A stretch of DNA of 64,000 bases from Deinococcus sp. AJ005. GTDB taxonomy: Bacteria > Deinococcota > Deinococci > Deinococcales > Deinococcaceae. The notes beneath the pieces are model-generated. The model had not been told where the DNA came from and ran no database searches. It worked only from the letters and a program-made list of their open reading frames with translations. This document shows positions 1 through 8,435 of the stretch, in pieces. The stretch is from positions 639,001-703,000 of the forward strand of contig NZ_CP044990.1 of NCBI RefSeq assembly GCF_009017495.1, given 5' to 3'. A program made the position numbers and the translations under genes. The stretch's first letter is position 1; the number at the start of each line of letters is the position of its first letter.

Positions 1-657
1 AAGCCCCTCAGCCCCTACGCCCGCAGCAAGCGCATGACCGAAGAGATGCTGGAAGATCTGTGTGCTGCCTCTCAGGCCACCGCGCAGCCGATGCGGGCCA
101 TTGCCCTGCGCTATTTCAATCCGGTGGGAGCTGATCCTGCTCTTCGCAGCGGGCCGTACATCTCGGACCCCACCCACATCCTGGGCCGTCTGATGGCCGC
201 TGCCCAGGGAAGGGCAGACAGATTTCAGATCACGGGCACCGATTACGCCACCCGCGACGGAACAGGACTGCGCGATTACATCCATGTGTGGGATCTGGCA
301 CTGGCCCATGTGGCGGCCCTGGAGGGCTTTGACCGGGCCTTTGGGCGTGCGGCCCACAATCTGGGGCCGGGCGTCGCCTTCATCCCGATCAACGTCGGGA
401 CCGGGAACGGCGTGACGGTGCGCGAGCTGGTCACAGCCTTTCAGGATGCCTCGCCCACACCGGTTCATGTGGAGGACGCCCCACGCCGCCCCGGCGACAG
501 CGCGGGAGCCTGTGCCGATACCACGCGGGCGCGGGACTATCTGGGCTGGACCGCGCAACTTGACGTGGCTGAGGCGATGCAATCGGCCTTCGCGTGGGAA
601 GCGGTACGGGCCGGGCGGCTGGACACTGATGTAGAAAGGACTGAAACGACACGGTAA
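1..657 (+). CDS. galE: UDP-glucose 4-epimerase, C-terminal part (5' truncated by window)
   Basis: Short-chain dehydrogenase-type epimerase interconverting UDP-glucose and UDP-galactose (or the N-acetyl forms) in the cytoplasm. The frame is open from the first base and gives about 218 residues. It starts at the catalytic YxxxK motif (SPYARSK) and continues with the GalE signatures ALRYFNPVGADP, GLRDYIHVWDLA and NVGTGNGVTVRELV. About the first 150 residues, with the NAD-binding GxxGxxG, lie outside the window. It precedes sugar-nucleotide genes on the same strand, so it probably supplies a hexose for the glycan made by this locus. UDP-glucose versus UDP-GlcNAc preference cannot be read from this part. 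Confidence 0.9.
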   Translation, partial: KPLSPYARSKRMTEEMLEDLCAASQATAQPMRAIALRYFNPVGADPALRSGPYISDPTHILGRLMAAAQGRADRFQITGTDYATRDGTGLRDYIHVWDLALAHVAALEGFDRAFGRAAHNLGPGVAFIPINVGTGNGVTVRELVTAFQDASPTPVHVEDAPRRPGDSAGACADTTRARDYLGWTAQLDVAEAMQSAFAWEAVRAGRLDTDVERTETTR

Positions 658-742
658 GCTTTATCAGACACAGGCGGGAACACTAAATTCTATATTTCGG
701 GACACGTCTGCAACTCGTCACGCTTTCTTAATTGTCGCCCGC

Positions 743-755
743 TATGATGCGGGGC
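743..755 (+). promoter_or_regulatory. Extended leaderless promoter of wbpA
   Basis: A TATGAT -10 box (743-748) is followed by seven bases and the GTG at 756. This is the spacing seen at many Deinococcus leaderless genes in this window. It favours 756 over the upstream TTG (732) and ATG (744, 747) in-frame codons. No convincing -35 hexamer is visible. Confidence 0.6.
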
Positions 756-2072
756 GTGATTAAGACGGATGCAGTATCCACTCTAGTGGAGAAAATACAG
801 TCTCGCGAGGCGCGGGTAGGTGTGGTGGGACTGGGGTACGTGGGCCTGCCCTTTCTCGTCGAGAAGGCCAAGGTGGGCTTTAACGTGGTGGGCATCGACC
901 TGAGCGCCGTACGTGCCGGAATGGTGGCACGCGGCGAGAATTACATTGGCGACGTGCGTGATGAAGATCTGAAGGAGATCGTGGAGCGGGGGCTGGTGAC
1001 CACGGCCACCAACTTTGAAGGGGTGCCAGACCTGGACGTGATCGTCATCTGCGTGCCCACGCCGCTAGACCGCAACCTGACACCGGACCTGAGCTATATC
1101 CGCAGCGTGACGCATGAAATTGCCAAACGCTTGCGCCCCGGCCAACTGATCAGCCTGGAAAGCACCACCTATCCTGGCACCACCGAGGAAGTTATGAAGC
1201 CCATTCTGGAGGCGGGCGGATTGACAGCAGGCGTGGACTTTTTCCTGGCGCATTCCCCGGAACGCGTCGATCCGGGTAACGCGCGCTACACCACCAAGAA
1301 CACCAATAAAGTGGTGGGCGGCAATGACCCAGCCAGCCTGGAAGTCGCGCTGGCCTTTTACCGCCAGACCATCGAGCATGTGGTGGCAGTCAGCAGCGCC
1401 AAGGCTGCCGAGATGGTCAAGGTCTACGAGAACACCTTCCGCGCCGTGAACATCGCCCTGGCCAACGAGATCGCGCTGCTGTGCGACCGCATGGGCATTT
1501 CCGTATGGGAGGTGCTGGACGCCGCCTTTACCAAGCCCTTCGGCATCATGCCCTTTTACCCTGGCCCCGGCGTGGGTGGCCACTGCATCCCGCTGGACCC
1601 GCACTACCTGGAGTGGAAGGCACGCGAGTACAACTTTCAGACGCACTTCATCGCGCTGGCAGGCGAGACCAACCGCAAGATGCCCGAATTCGTGGTGGAT
1701 AAGGCTGCCCGCGTATTGAATGGGGCACGCAAATCGCTGAACGGCTCGAAGGTGCTGCTGTTGGGCATGGCCTACAAGAGTGATCTGGACGATTACCGTG
1801 AGTCCCCGGCGCTGGAGGTCTACCGCCTGCTGAAACTGTCCGGCGCGGACGTGTCCTTTCACGATTCTTGGACCCCCGAAGTGGACGAGCATGGTGTGAA
1901 AGCCAGTGGCATCGCCCTGACCGACAAGGTGTTGCAGGACGCCGATCTGGTGATCATCACCACCAAGCACAGCGACGTGGATTACGCCAACGTGATCGAG
2001 CAGTCGCAGGCGATTCTGGATACCCGTTACGCCACGCGCGGCATGACCAGCGAGAAGGTGACGTTGCTGTGA
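756..2072 (+). CDS. wbpA: UDP-N-acetylglucosamine 6-dehydrogenase (nucleotide sugar dehydrogenase)
   Basis: NAD-dependent four-electron oxidation of UDP-GlcNAc to UDP-N-acetylglucosaminuronate, the first step of the Wbp diacetamido-uronic acid pathway. The 438-residue protein has the N-terminal Rossmann motif VGVVGLGYVGLP, the central dimerisation helix region (KAAEMVKVYENTFRAVNIA) and the catalytic cysteine near residue 277 in GPGVGGHCIPLDP, then a C-terminal UDP-binding Rossmann half (KVLLLGMAYKSDLDDYRESP). That is the usual length for UDP-GlcNAc or UDP-ManNAc dehydrogenases. The following wbpB, wbpD and wbpE make the WbpA role likelier than WecC. Its stop overlaps the wbpB start (GTGA), so the two are translationally coupled. 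Confidence 0.87.
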   Translation: MIKTDAVSTLVEKIQSREARVGVVGLGYVGLPFLVEKAKVGFNVVGIDLSAVRAGMVARGENYIGDVRDEDLKEIVERGLVTTATNFEGVPDLDVIVICVPTPLDRNLTPDLSYIRSVTHEIAKRLRPGQLISLESTTYPGTTEEVMKPILEAGGLTAGVDFFLAHSPERVDPGNARYTTKNTNKVVGGNDPASLEVALAFYRQTIEHVVAVSSAKAAEMVKVYENTFRAVNIALANEIALLCDRMGISVWEVLDAAFTKPFGIMPFYPGPGVGGHCIPLDPHYLEWKAREYNFQTHFIALAGETNRKMPEFVVDKAARVLNGARKSLNGSKVLLLGMAYKSDLDDYRESPALEVYRLLKLSGADVSFHDSWTPEVDEHGVKASGIALTDKVLQDADLVIITTKHSDVDYANVIEQSQAILDTRYATRGMTSEKVTLL

Positions 2073-3028
2073 CCTCCCAGACTTCTGACCAGAAACGCTT
2101 CGGCCTGACCGGGGTGTCTGGGTACATCGCGCCCCGGCACCTCAAGGCCATCAAGGACACCGGGAACGTGTTGAGCGTGGCCCTCGATCCTTTCGACTCG
2201 GTGGGCATCATGGACTCGTACTTTCCTGACGCCGAGTTCTTCACGCAGCCAGAGATCTTCGAGCGCTACCTGTACGACGCGCGCCGCCTGGGTAAAGGCG
2301 TGGATTATGTCGGCATTTGCAGCCCCAACTACCTGCATGACGCGCATATCCGCATGGCGCTGCGGGCGGGGGCCGACGCCTTGTGTGAGAAGCCCATCGT
2401 GCTGAACCCAGAAGACATCACGGCCCTCAAAGAGGTCGAGGAAGAAACTGGGCGGCGGGTCTGGACCATCCTGCAACTGCGTTCCCATGCGGCGCTGGAA
2501 AAGGTCAAAGCCGAGTTGAACCCCAGCAGCGGCGACAAGTACGATGTGGACCTGTCGTACATGACCAGCCGGGGAACGTGGTATCTGCGGAGCTGGAAGG
2601 GCCGCGTGGATGAGAGCGGCGGGCTGGCGACCAACATCGGCGTGCATTTCTTTGACATGCTGGCATGGATGTTTGGCGATATCGAGCGCGTGGAAGTGCA
2701 TCAGCGCAGCGAGACTGTGTGCGCCGGATACATGGAACTGGAACGCGCACGCGTGCGCTGGTTCCTGTCGATTGACCCCAGCTACCTGCCCGCCGAGCAG
2801 ATTGCCAAAGGGCAGCGCACCTACCGCTCCATTACCATCGACGGCCAGGAAGTCGAGTTCAGCGAGGGCTTTACGGACCTGCACACCGAGGTCTACCGCC
2901 GCACGCTGGCCGGGCAGGGCTTCAGCTTGGACGACACCTATCAGGCGATTGCCACGGTGGCTAAGATTCGCAAGCAGGACATCGTGAGTGCCGGGGCGGA
3001 TACGCGGCACCGCTTTTTGAGGGGCTGA
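2069..3028 (+). CDS. wbpB: UDP-N-acetyl-2-amino-2-deoxyglucuronate 3-dehydrogenase (Gfo/Idh/MocA family)
   Basis: Oxidises the 3-hydroxyl of UDP-GlcNAcA to a 3-keto intermediate for WbpE, probably recycling its own NADH. The 319-residue protein has a Rossmann start (FGLTGVSGYIAPRHLKAI), the family CEKPIV motif with the NAD/substrate lysine, and GVHFFDMLAW with the conserved His and Asp. The GTG at 2069 overlaps the wbpA stop and gives the normal family length; the frame is open for 67 codons further upstream, but that is inside wbpA. It sits two bases from wbpD in one operon. Confidence 0.87.
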   Translation: MTSQTSDQKRFGLTGVSGYIAPRHLKAIKDTGNVLSVALDPFDSVGIMDSYFPDAEFFTQPEIFERYLYDARRLGKGVDYVGICSPNYLHDAHIRMALRAGADALCEKPIVLNPEDITALKEVEEETGRRVWTILQLRSHAALEKVKAELNPSSGDKYDVDLSYMTSRGTWYLRSWKGRVDESGGLATNIGVHFFDMLAWMFGDIERVEVHQRSETVCAGYMELERARVRWFLSIDPSYLPAEQIAKGQRTYRSITIDGQEVEFSEGFTDLHTEVYRRTLAGQGFSLDDTYQAIATVAKIRKQDIVSAGADTRHRFLRG

Positions 3029-3029
3029 G

Positions 3030-3632
3030 ATGACCCGAGAGAACGCCCAATCGAAATCCTGGTGGAAACATGACAGCGCTTACGTGGACGACGGCGCGCA
3101 GATCGGCGACGGCACAAAGATCTGGCACTTCAGTCATGTGATGGGCGGCGCGGTGATCGGTGAGGGCTGCTCTTTGGGGCAGAACGTCTACGTGGCAAAC
3201 AATGTGACCATCGGCAAGGGGGTAAAAATCCAGAACAATGTCAGCGTGTACGAGGGCGTGGTTCTGGAGGATTATGTCTTCTGCGGACCCAGCATGGTCT
3301 TTACCAATGTCCGCACGCCGCGCAGCGAGTTTCCGCGCAACAGCAGCGCCGACTACACCATTACGCGGGTAGGACGCGGGGCCAGCATCGGCGCGAACGC
3401 CACTGTTGTTACGGGCGTCACGCTGCACGAAGGGGCGTTTGTCGCGGCGGGCGCAGTCGTCACGCGCGATGTTCCGGCGTTTACCATCGTGGCCGGAGTG
3501 CCTGCGCGGGCCATCGGCTATATGAGCGCCAGCGGGGATCGGCTGGATTTTGCTCAGGGCGACACCGTGACCGACTCGGCGGGGCATACTTACCAGCAAC
3601 TCAGCGAGACTGAAGTCAGGAGGCTTTCATGA
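3030..3632 (+). CDS. wbpD: UDP-2-acetamido-3-amino-2,3-dideoxyglucuronate N-acetyltransferase
   Basis: Acetyl-CoA-dependent acetylation of the 3-amino group made by WbpE, giving UDP-GlcNAc(3NAc)A. The 200-residue protein is a left-handed beta-helix (LbH) acyltransferase: hexapeptide turns run through most of it (IGDGTKIWHFSHVMGGAVIG, IGKGVKIQNNVSVYEGVVL, IGANATVVTGVTLHEGAFV), and it carries the VFTNVRTPRSEFPR loop typical of WbpD/WlbB. A short N-terminal tail (about 15 residues) precedes the helix. It overlaps wbpE by four bases (ATGA). Confidence 0.87.
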   Translation: MTRENAQSKSWWKHDSAYVDDGAQIGDGTKIWHFSHVMGGAVIGEGCSLGQNVYVANNVTIGKGVKIQNNVSVYEGVVLEDYVFCGPSMVFTNVRTPRSEFPRNSSADYTITRVGRGASIGANATVVTGVTLHEGAFVAAGAVVTRDVPAFTIVAGVPARAIGYMSASGDRLDFAQGDTVTDSAGHTYQQLSETEVRRLS

Positions 3633-4753
3633 CTGCCACCGCAACACCACACATCCCCATTCTTGACCTGAAGCCTGAGATCGACGAGCTGCGCCCCGAG
3701 ATCATGGCGGCCATAGGGCGCGTACTGGACCGCACCGACTTCATCATGGGCGAGGACGTCCAACTGTTTGAGCAGGAAGTCGCCGCGTACCTGGGCGTCA
3801 AACATGCCATCGGCGTCAACAGCGGCACCGACGCGCTGGTGATTGCCCTGCGTGCCCTGGGCATCGGTCCCGGCGATGAGGTGATCACCACGCCGTTTAC
3901 CTTCTTTGCCACCGCTGAGAGCATCAGCATGGTGGGTGCAAAGCCCGTGTTTGTGGACATCGATCCGGCCACGCTGAACCTGAACCCGGAGCTGATTGAG
4001 GCGGCTATCACGCCCAACACCCGCGCGATCATGCCTGTTCATCTATACGGCAACCCGGTAGATATGACCCGGATTATGGAGATTGCCCACAAGCACGGCC
4101 TGAAAGTGGTGGAGGACTGCGCCCAGAGCTTCGGCGCACGCTGGCGCGGTACACAGACTGGCACCATCGGAGAGTTCGGTGCGTATTCCTTCTTTCCCAG
4201 CAAGAACCTGGGGGCTTACGGCGACGGCGGGCTGCTGGCCACCAATGACGATGCGCTGGCCGACACCGCCCGGATGCTGCGTGTTCATGGCAGCCGCAAG
4301 AAATACCACAACGAAACCGTGGGGTACAACAGCCGCCTAGACACCATCCAGGCCGCTATTCTCCGCGTGAAGCTGCCGCACCTGGAGAAGTGGAACGCCC
4401 ACCGCTATGAAGTGGCCCGGCAGTATAATGAGGGCTTGAAAGGGATTGAGGGTATCGTGACACCTGAACTGACGGACGGCCATGCTTTCCACCAGTACAC
4501 CATTCGGGTACAGCACGGTAGGCGCGCCGAGGTTCAGCGGAAGCTGGCCGAGCATGGTATCGGGACGATGATCTATTATCCGATTCCCCAAGACGAACTG
4601 CCGATTTATAACGGCCAGTATCCGGCGTATGAACATAGTAGTTTGGCGGCGAAGGAAGTATTGAGCCTGCCTATCTTTCCCGTAGAGACTGATAATTCCG
4701 CAAAACAATTGCATTATGTAATTTCAACCATCAAAAAGTTTTATGTCAATTAG
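3629..4753 (+). CDS. wbpE: UDP-3-keto-GlcNAcA aminotransferase (DegT/DnrJ/EryC1 family)
   Basis: PLP-dependent glutamate transamination of the 3-keto sugar made by WbpB. The 374-residue protein shows HAIGVNSGTDALVIALRALG (cofactor phosphate region), VVEDCAQSFGARW and the Schiff-base lysine near residue 192 in FFPSKNLGAYGDGG. It completes an A-B-D-E set for UDP-GlcNAc(3NAc)A; the WbpI 2-epimerase that would make the mannose form is absent here. The last 20 or so codons turn AT-rich, which marks the left edge of the foreign-looking cassette. Its stop lies 11 bases inside the next gene. Confidence 0.88.
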   Translation: MTATATPHIPILDLKPEIDELRPEIMAAIGRVLDRTDFIMGEDVQLFEQEVAAYLGVKHAIGVNSGTDALVIALRALGIGPGDEVITTPFTFFATAESISMVGAKPVFVDIDPATLNLNPELIEAAITPNTRAIMPVHLYGNPVDMTRIMEIAHKHGLKVVEDCAQSFGARWRGTQTGTIGEFGAYSFFPSKNLGAYGDGGLLATNDDALADTARMLRVHGSRKKYHNETVGYNSRLDTIQAAILRVKLPHLEKWNAHRYEVARQYNEGLKGIEGIVTPELTDGHAFHQYTIRVQHGRRAEVQRKLAEHGIGTMIYYPIPQDELPIYNGQYPAYEHSSLAAKEVLSLPIFPVETDNSAKQLHYVISTIKKFYVN

Positions 4754-5969
4754 GAATTTAGTAATTTTCACGGAGAGATTCCCTTATTATGGTGGAGAGC
4801 AATTTTTAGAATTAGAGATTGAGTATTTAGCTAATAAATTCGAAAAAATAATTCTTGTTCCTAGAATTGCCTCTGGTAATGTAAGAAAATTACCTCAGAA
4901 TGTTTTCATATCATCATTCTCGCCTCGCCTAAGCTTATATGAGATATTGTCTGCAATTTTCGATAAAAATTTTATTCTTGAAGCCGTAAAACATTGGAAA
5001 GCCGTTTCTTCTCCCAAAGGTGCTTATAGATTATTTAATTTTACGGTGTATGGTAAGAGAATACAGCGATGGATTGGCAGGCTATCTCCAGAAATAGTCA
5101 ATTCGGCGTATTTTTATTCATATTGGATGTCACATGCTGCGATAGGTGTTGCTTGGGCAAAAAAAAGTGAACCTAAATTAAGTTTTATAACTAGAGGTCA
5201 CGGTTGGGATGTCTATTCTCATATTCACAACCCGCCGTATTTACCATTTAGATCGCTGATCTTTGATTCAGCGGATAGGATATATCCAATTTCTCAAGCC
5301 GGCTTAAACTATATATGTGAACGAAATTTCGTTTTACCCGATAAAATCAAGGTTGCGCGACTAGGTGTAGCGAAGTCCCGGCATCTGACAAAAAGATCAG
5401 ATGACGGCGTTTTCCGTATTGTATCATGTTCAAGTATGATCACGCTTAAACGCATTGAGATAATTATCCGCATTATATCTCAACTGTCTCAGCGTCGAGA
5501 ATTTTCTAAAAAAATTATATGGACACATTTCGGTGATGGTCCTTTGCATGATGAATTGGTTTCATTGGCTAATAGGCTATTCACAAACCAGATTGAGTGC
5601 GTATTTACTGGAAATGTAAAAAATGCTGAAGTGTTAAAATTCTATACCGAAAATCCTGTCGATATTTTTATTAATACTAGCTCATCCGAAGGTATACCTG
5701 TAAGTATTATGGAGGCGCAGGCCTTTGGTATTCCAGTCATGGCCACAAATGTTGGCGGCGTATCAGAAATAGTAGATGAAAATAACGGCTTTCTTCTCGA
5801 CATTGATTTTGAGATCGAAGAAGCAGTCCAAAATTTTATCAAGATCTCTTCTGATAGTTTTTTAATGGATAATTTACGTCGTGGCAGTTTCGCCATGTGG
5901 GCAAGTCATTATGACGCGGCAAATAACTATGAAGACTTCTATCACGATATTGTATCTTTGGTTACTTGA
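4743..5969 (+). CDS. Family 4 glycosyltransferase (GT-B fold)
   Basis: Probable cytoplasmic glycosyltransferase adding a sugar to a lipid-linked repeat unit. The 408-residue protein has an N-terminal acceptor domain (YYGGEQFLELEIEYL) and a C-terminal donor domain with RIVSCSSMITLKRIEIII, then IFINTSSSEGIPVSIMEAQA holding the E-x7-E region and GIPVMATNVGGVSEIV. No transmembrane segment or signal peptide is seen. It starts 11 bases before the wbpE stop, so translation is coupled. Codon use is AT-rich, unlike wbpE. Donor and acceptor cannot be assigned. Confidence 0.82.
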   Translation: MSIRNLVIFTERFPYYGGEQFLELEIEYLANKFEKIILVPRIASGNVRKLPQNVFISSFSPRLSLYEILSAIFDKNFILEAVKHWKAVSSPKGAYRLFNFTVYGKRIQRWIGRLSPEIVNSAYFYSYWMSHAAIGVAWAKKSEPKLSFITRGHGWDVYSHIHNPPYLPFRSLIFDSADRIYPISQAGLNYICERNFVLPDKIKVARLGVAKSRHLTKRSDDGVFRIVSCSSMITLKRIEIIIRIISQLSQRREFSKKIIWTHFGDGPLHDELVSLANRLFTNQIECVFTGNVKNAEVLKFYTENPVDIFINTSSSEGIPVSIMEAQAFGIPVMATNVGGVSEIVDENNGFLLDIDFEIEEAVQNFIKISSDSFLMDNLRRGSFAMWASHYDAANNYEDFYHDIVSLVT

Positions 5970-7250
5970 ATGATAACATTCAAATCTAATATTATTCAGA
6001 CTATCTTTAGACAAATCATAGGAATCGGACTCGGTTTTGCACTACTTACAATTATTGCCCGAACACTTGGTCCTGAGGGAAATGGTGTTTATGGTACAGT
6101 AATTATATTTATTACTATTTTAGCTACTTTTCTGAACTTCGGCCTGACATCATCAAACGTTTATTTTATTTCGCGGCAGAGATCTATTCTTCCGCTCGCT
6201 TTTAAATCCTCTTTGTTGTCTTGGTTTAGTTTATCGATTATTGGTTGTATAATTGCATTTTTTGTAGTTTTTTTATCATCTAACCGTATTTTTCCAGACA
6301 TACCAATTCAGTTGCTTTATATTAGTATAATTGCTTTTCCTATATTGTTATTCAATAATATAATGCTGGGAATTTTCCAAGCAACCGAAAATTTTAAATA
6401 TTTAAATCTAGTGACCCTATTACCTATTATAATTAATTTATTATCTCTGGTGATTGTAGCTATTTTTGTCCACATAAATATAACTAGTGCGCTTGCATGT
6501 TATATATTTGCGCAATTAATTGTATCGATTGCAATTACTTATCTAATAAAATATAAGCTGAGTCTAAATTTAGATGAAATATTCTCAATTGGACAAATAA
6601 TTTCTTATATTAGAGATGTAGCGAAATACAGCACTATTGCACACGCAAGCAATGTAGTTACTTACTTAAATTATCGAGCAGACTTTTATATCGTAATATC
6701 CATTCTTGGTCCAGCAGCAGCAGGTATATATTTTCTTGCTGTGCAGATTGTTGAACGCTTGTGGATAGTTGCGCAGTCGATAAGTTATGTTATGTTACCA
6801 AAGCTTGCGAGTGGTCCCAGAAGCGAAGATGCAAAGCGTTTGGCTATTAGGCTTGCTAGTATTTCTTTAGGGCTTACATTTATCTTGGCATGTGTTGTTG
6901 CCTTTGTTTCTGTAAAATATTTGAGCAACATCTTTGGTAATAGTTATGATCGTGCCTCAATTCCAGTTATGATCTTATTACCTGGAATTATTCTTGGCAG
7001 CCTAAGTAAAATTTTCAGCAATGTGATGGCAGCATATGGCGAAGTAAAGATAAACTTATGGGTGGCAATTCTGCTTCTATTTGTGAATATAGCACTTAGC
7101 TTAAATTTGACGCGCAATTTTGGTTTGGGAGGTGCAGCTTTAGCAACTAGTATATCGTACGCCATAGATGGAATTCTAAAAACTGTCTTGGGTCTACGCT
7201 TTCTTAGAACCACTATCGCATTGCAACCTAGTTATAGTGAAAAAACATAA
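5970..7250 (+). CDS. wzx: Polysaccharide flippase (Wzx-like, MATE/MVF superfamily)
   Basis: Integral membrane protein expected to flip undecaprenyl-linked repeat units across the inner membrane. The 426 residues form about 12-14 hydrophobic segments, beginning with FRQIIGIGLGFALLTIIART followed by LGPEGNGVYGTVIIF, a typical Wzx/RfbX first pair. Isolated charged residues sit between segments, as usual in this family. The ATG follows the upstream stop with no gap. Very AT-rich, in the middle of the cassette. Adjacent glycosyltransferases and a polymerase support a Wzx/Wzy-dependent pathway. Confidence 0.85.
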   Translation: MITFKSNIIQTIFRQIIGIGLGFALLTIIARTLGPEGNGVYGTVIIFITILATFLNFGLTSSNVYFISRQRSILPLAFKSSLLSWFSLSIIGCIIAFFVVFLSSNRIFPDIPIQLLYISIIAFPILLFNNIMLGIFQATENFKYLNLVTLLPIIINLLSLVIVAIFVHINITSALACYIFAQLIVSIAITYLIKYKLSLNLDEIFSIGQIISYIRDVAKYSTIAHASNVVTYLNYRADFYIVISILGPAAAGIYFLAVQIVERLWIVAQSISYVMLPKLASGPRSEDAKRLAIRLASISLGLTFILACVVAFVSVKYLSNIFGNSYDRASIPVMILLPGIILGSLSKIFSNVMAAYGEVKINLWVAILLLFVNIALSLNLTRNFGLGGAALATSISYAIDGILKTVLGLRFLRTTIALQPSYSEKT

Positions 7251-7295
7251 GCATAGTTTCTACTTTATAGTAGACTTGTGAATTATAGAGGCGAT

Positions 7296-8435
7296 ATGAG
7301 AAGAAATATTACATATGTGTGTATGCAGACTCTCGAACAAGGGCAGGCAGCTCATGCACACGTTTTTGAAATAATCAAAGGTTTAAAAAAAAGAGGATGG
7401 AAAGTCGATCTAATCCAGTCCTCTCCAGGTCATAACACTTCGACTTCCTCTTCAAAGACAATCAGCAAACTAGCCGTGGTCAAAAAAATTATTGACTCGA
7501 TTATGCAGCAGGCCGTATACTTTCCAAAAAATTCACCAGATATATACTATGTAAGATTTCATTTCCTGACTATTGTAATTCTTATGAGAGCGAAGATAAT
7601 GAAGATTCCAATTATATTCGAGATAAATGGTCCCTTTGAAGATGTCTTTATCGCTTGGCCTTTAGCTAAGAAATTCCGTAAATTTTTAATTTATATAATG
7701 GAATATCAGCTTAAACAATCCACTTATATTATTGCTGTTACCCCTCAGCTCGCTATATGGGCCTCTTCAATTGCACATCATCAGCGTGTATCGGTAATAC
7801 CGAACGGTGCTAATACTGATATTTTTCGCAGAACAATTGAGACAAACTATTCTGATAAATACGCGGTATTCTTTGGTACTTTGGCCAGCTGGCAAGGGAT
7901 TGATACTATAATCGCTGCTACCAGGCTACCTGCTTGGCCAGATGATACAAAAATGGTGATAATTGGTGACGGAGAACTCTCTAGCAAAGTTAGCGACGCA
8001 GCTAAAGATAGTAATAGGCTAGTCTATTTAAATAGGCAGAAATATGAAACTCTTCCTGATTTGATTTCAGGTGCAATACTGTCAATTAGTGTGCAAAATA
8101 ATACTGGCGACAGAGCAAAAACTGGTCTATCGCCTCTAAAAGTTTATGAATCTCTTGCTTGCGCCACTCCGATAATCGTATCTGACTTTCCGGGTATGGC
8201 AGATTTTGTCAGGGAACTCGATTGTGGGATAGTTATAGAGCCGGATAATGCTAATGCTTTGGCAGAGGCAGTGAAGATAATGGCTGAAAATCCAGAGTTG
8301 ACCAATCAAATGGGAGCCAGAGGTCTTCACGGTGTTCTAGCATCTCATTCTTGGGATGCTCGTGCTAGTAGAACAGAGGAGGTTATTGTAGATGTACTTA
8401 AAAACTCAAGTAAAATCCTCGCAGGCTCGATATAA
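7296..8435 (+). CDS. Family 4 glycosyltransferase
   Basis: GT-B fold glycosyltransferase of 379 residues. The N-terminal half starts RRNITYVCMQTLEQGQAAHAH. The donor-binding half has VSVIPNGANTDIF (typical GT4 NGV/NGA motif), AVFFGTLASWQGIDTII, MVIIGDGELSSKV and SPLKVYESLACATPIIVSDF with the E-x7-E-like region. The ATG at 7296 follows an AGAGG ribosome site with five bases between, so it is preferred to the GTG at 7278. The gene overlaps the next one by 44 bases. AT-rich like its neighbours; specificity unknown. Confidence 0.85.
   Translation: MRRNITYVCMQTLEQGQAAHAHVFEIIKGLKKRGWKVDLIQSSPGHNTSTSSSKTISKLAVVKKIIDSIMQQAVYFPKNSPDIYYVRFHFLTIVILMRAKIMKIPIIFEINGPFEDVFIAWPLAKKFRKFLIYIMEYQLKQSTYIIAVTPQLAIWASSIAHHQRVSVIPNGANTDIFRRTIETNYSDKYAVFFGTLASWQGIDTIIAATRLPAWPDDTKMVIIGDGELSSKVSDAAKDSNRLVYLNRQKYETLPDLISGAILSISVQNNTGDRAKTGLSPLKVYESLACATPIIVSDFPGMADFVRELDCGIVIEPDNANALAEAVKIMAENPELTNQMGARGLHGVLASHSWDARASRTEEVIVDVLKNSSKILAGSI

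Noticed and set aside
1065..3010. Long minus-strand open frames opposite wbpA and wbpB
   Set aside because: They are antisense shadows of GC-rich coding DNA and encode low-complexity His/Gln/Val-rich products without family motifs.
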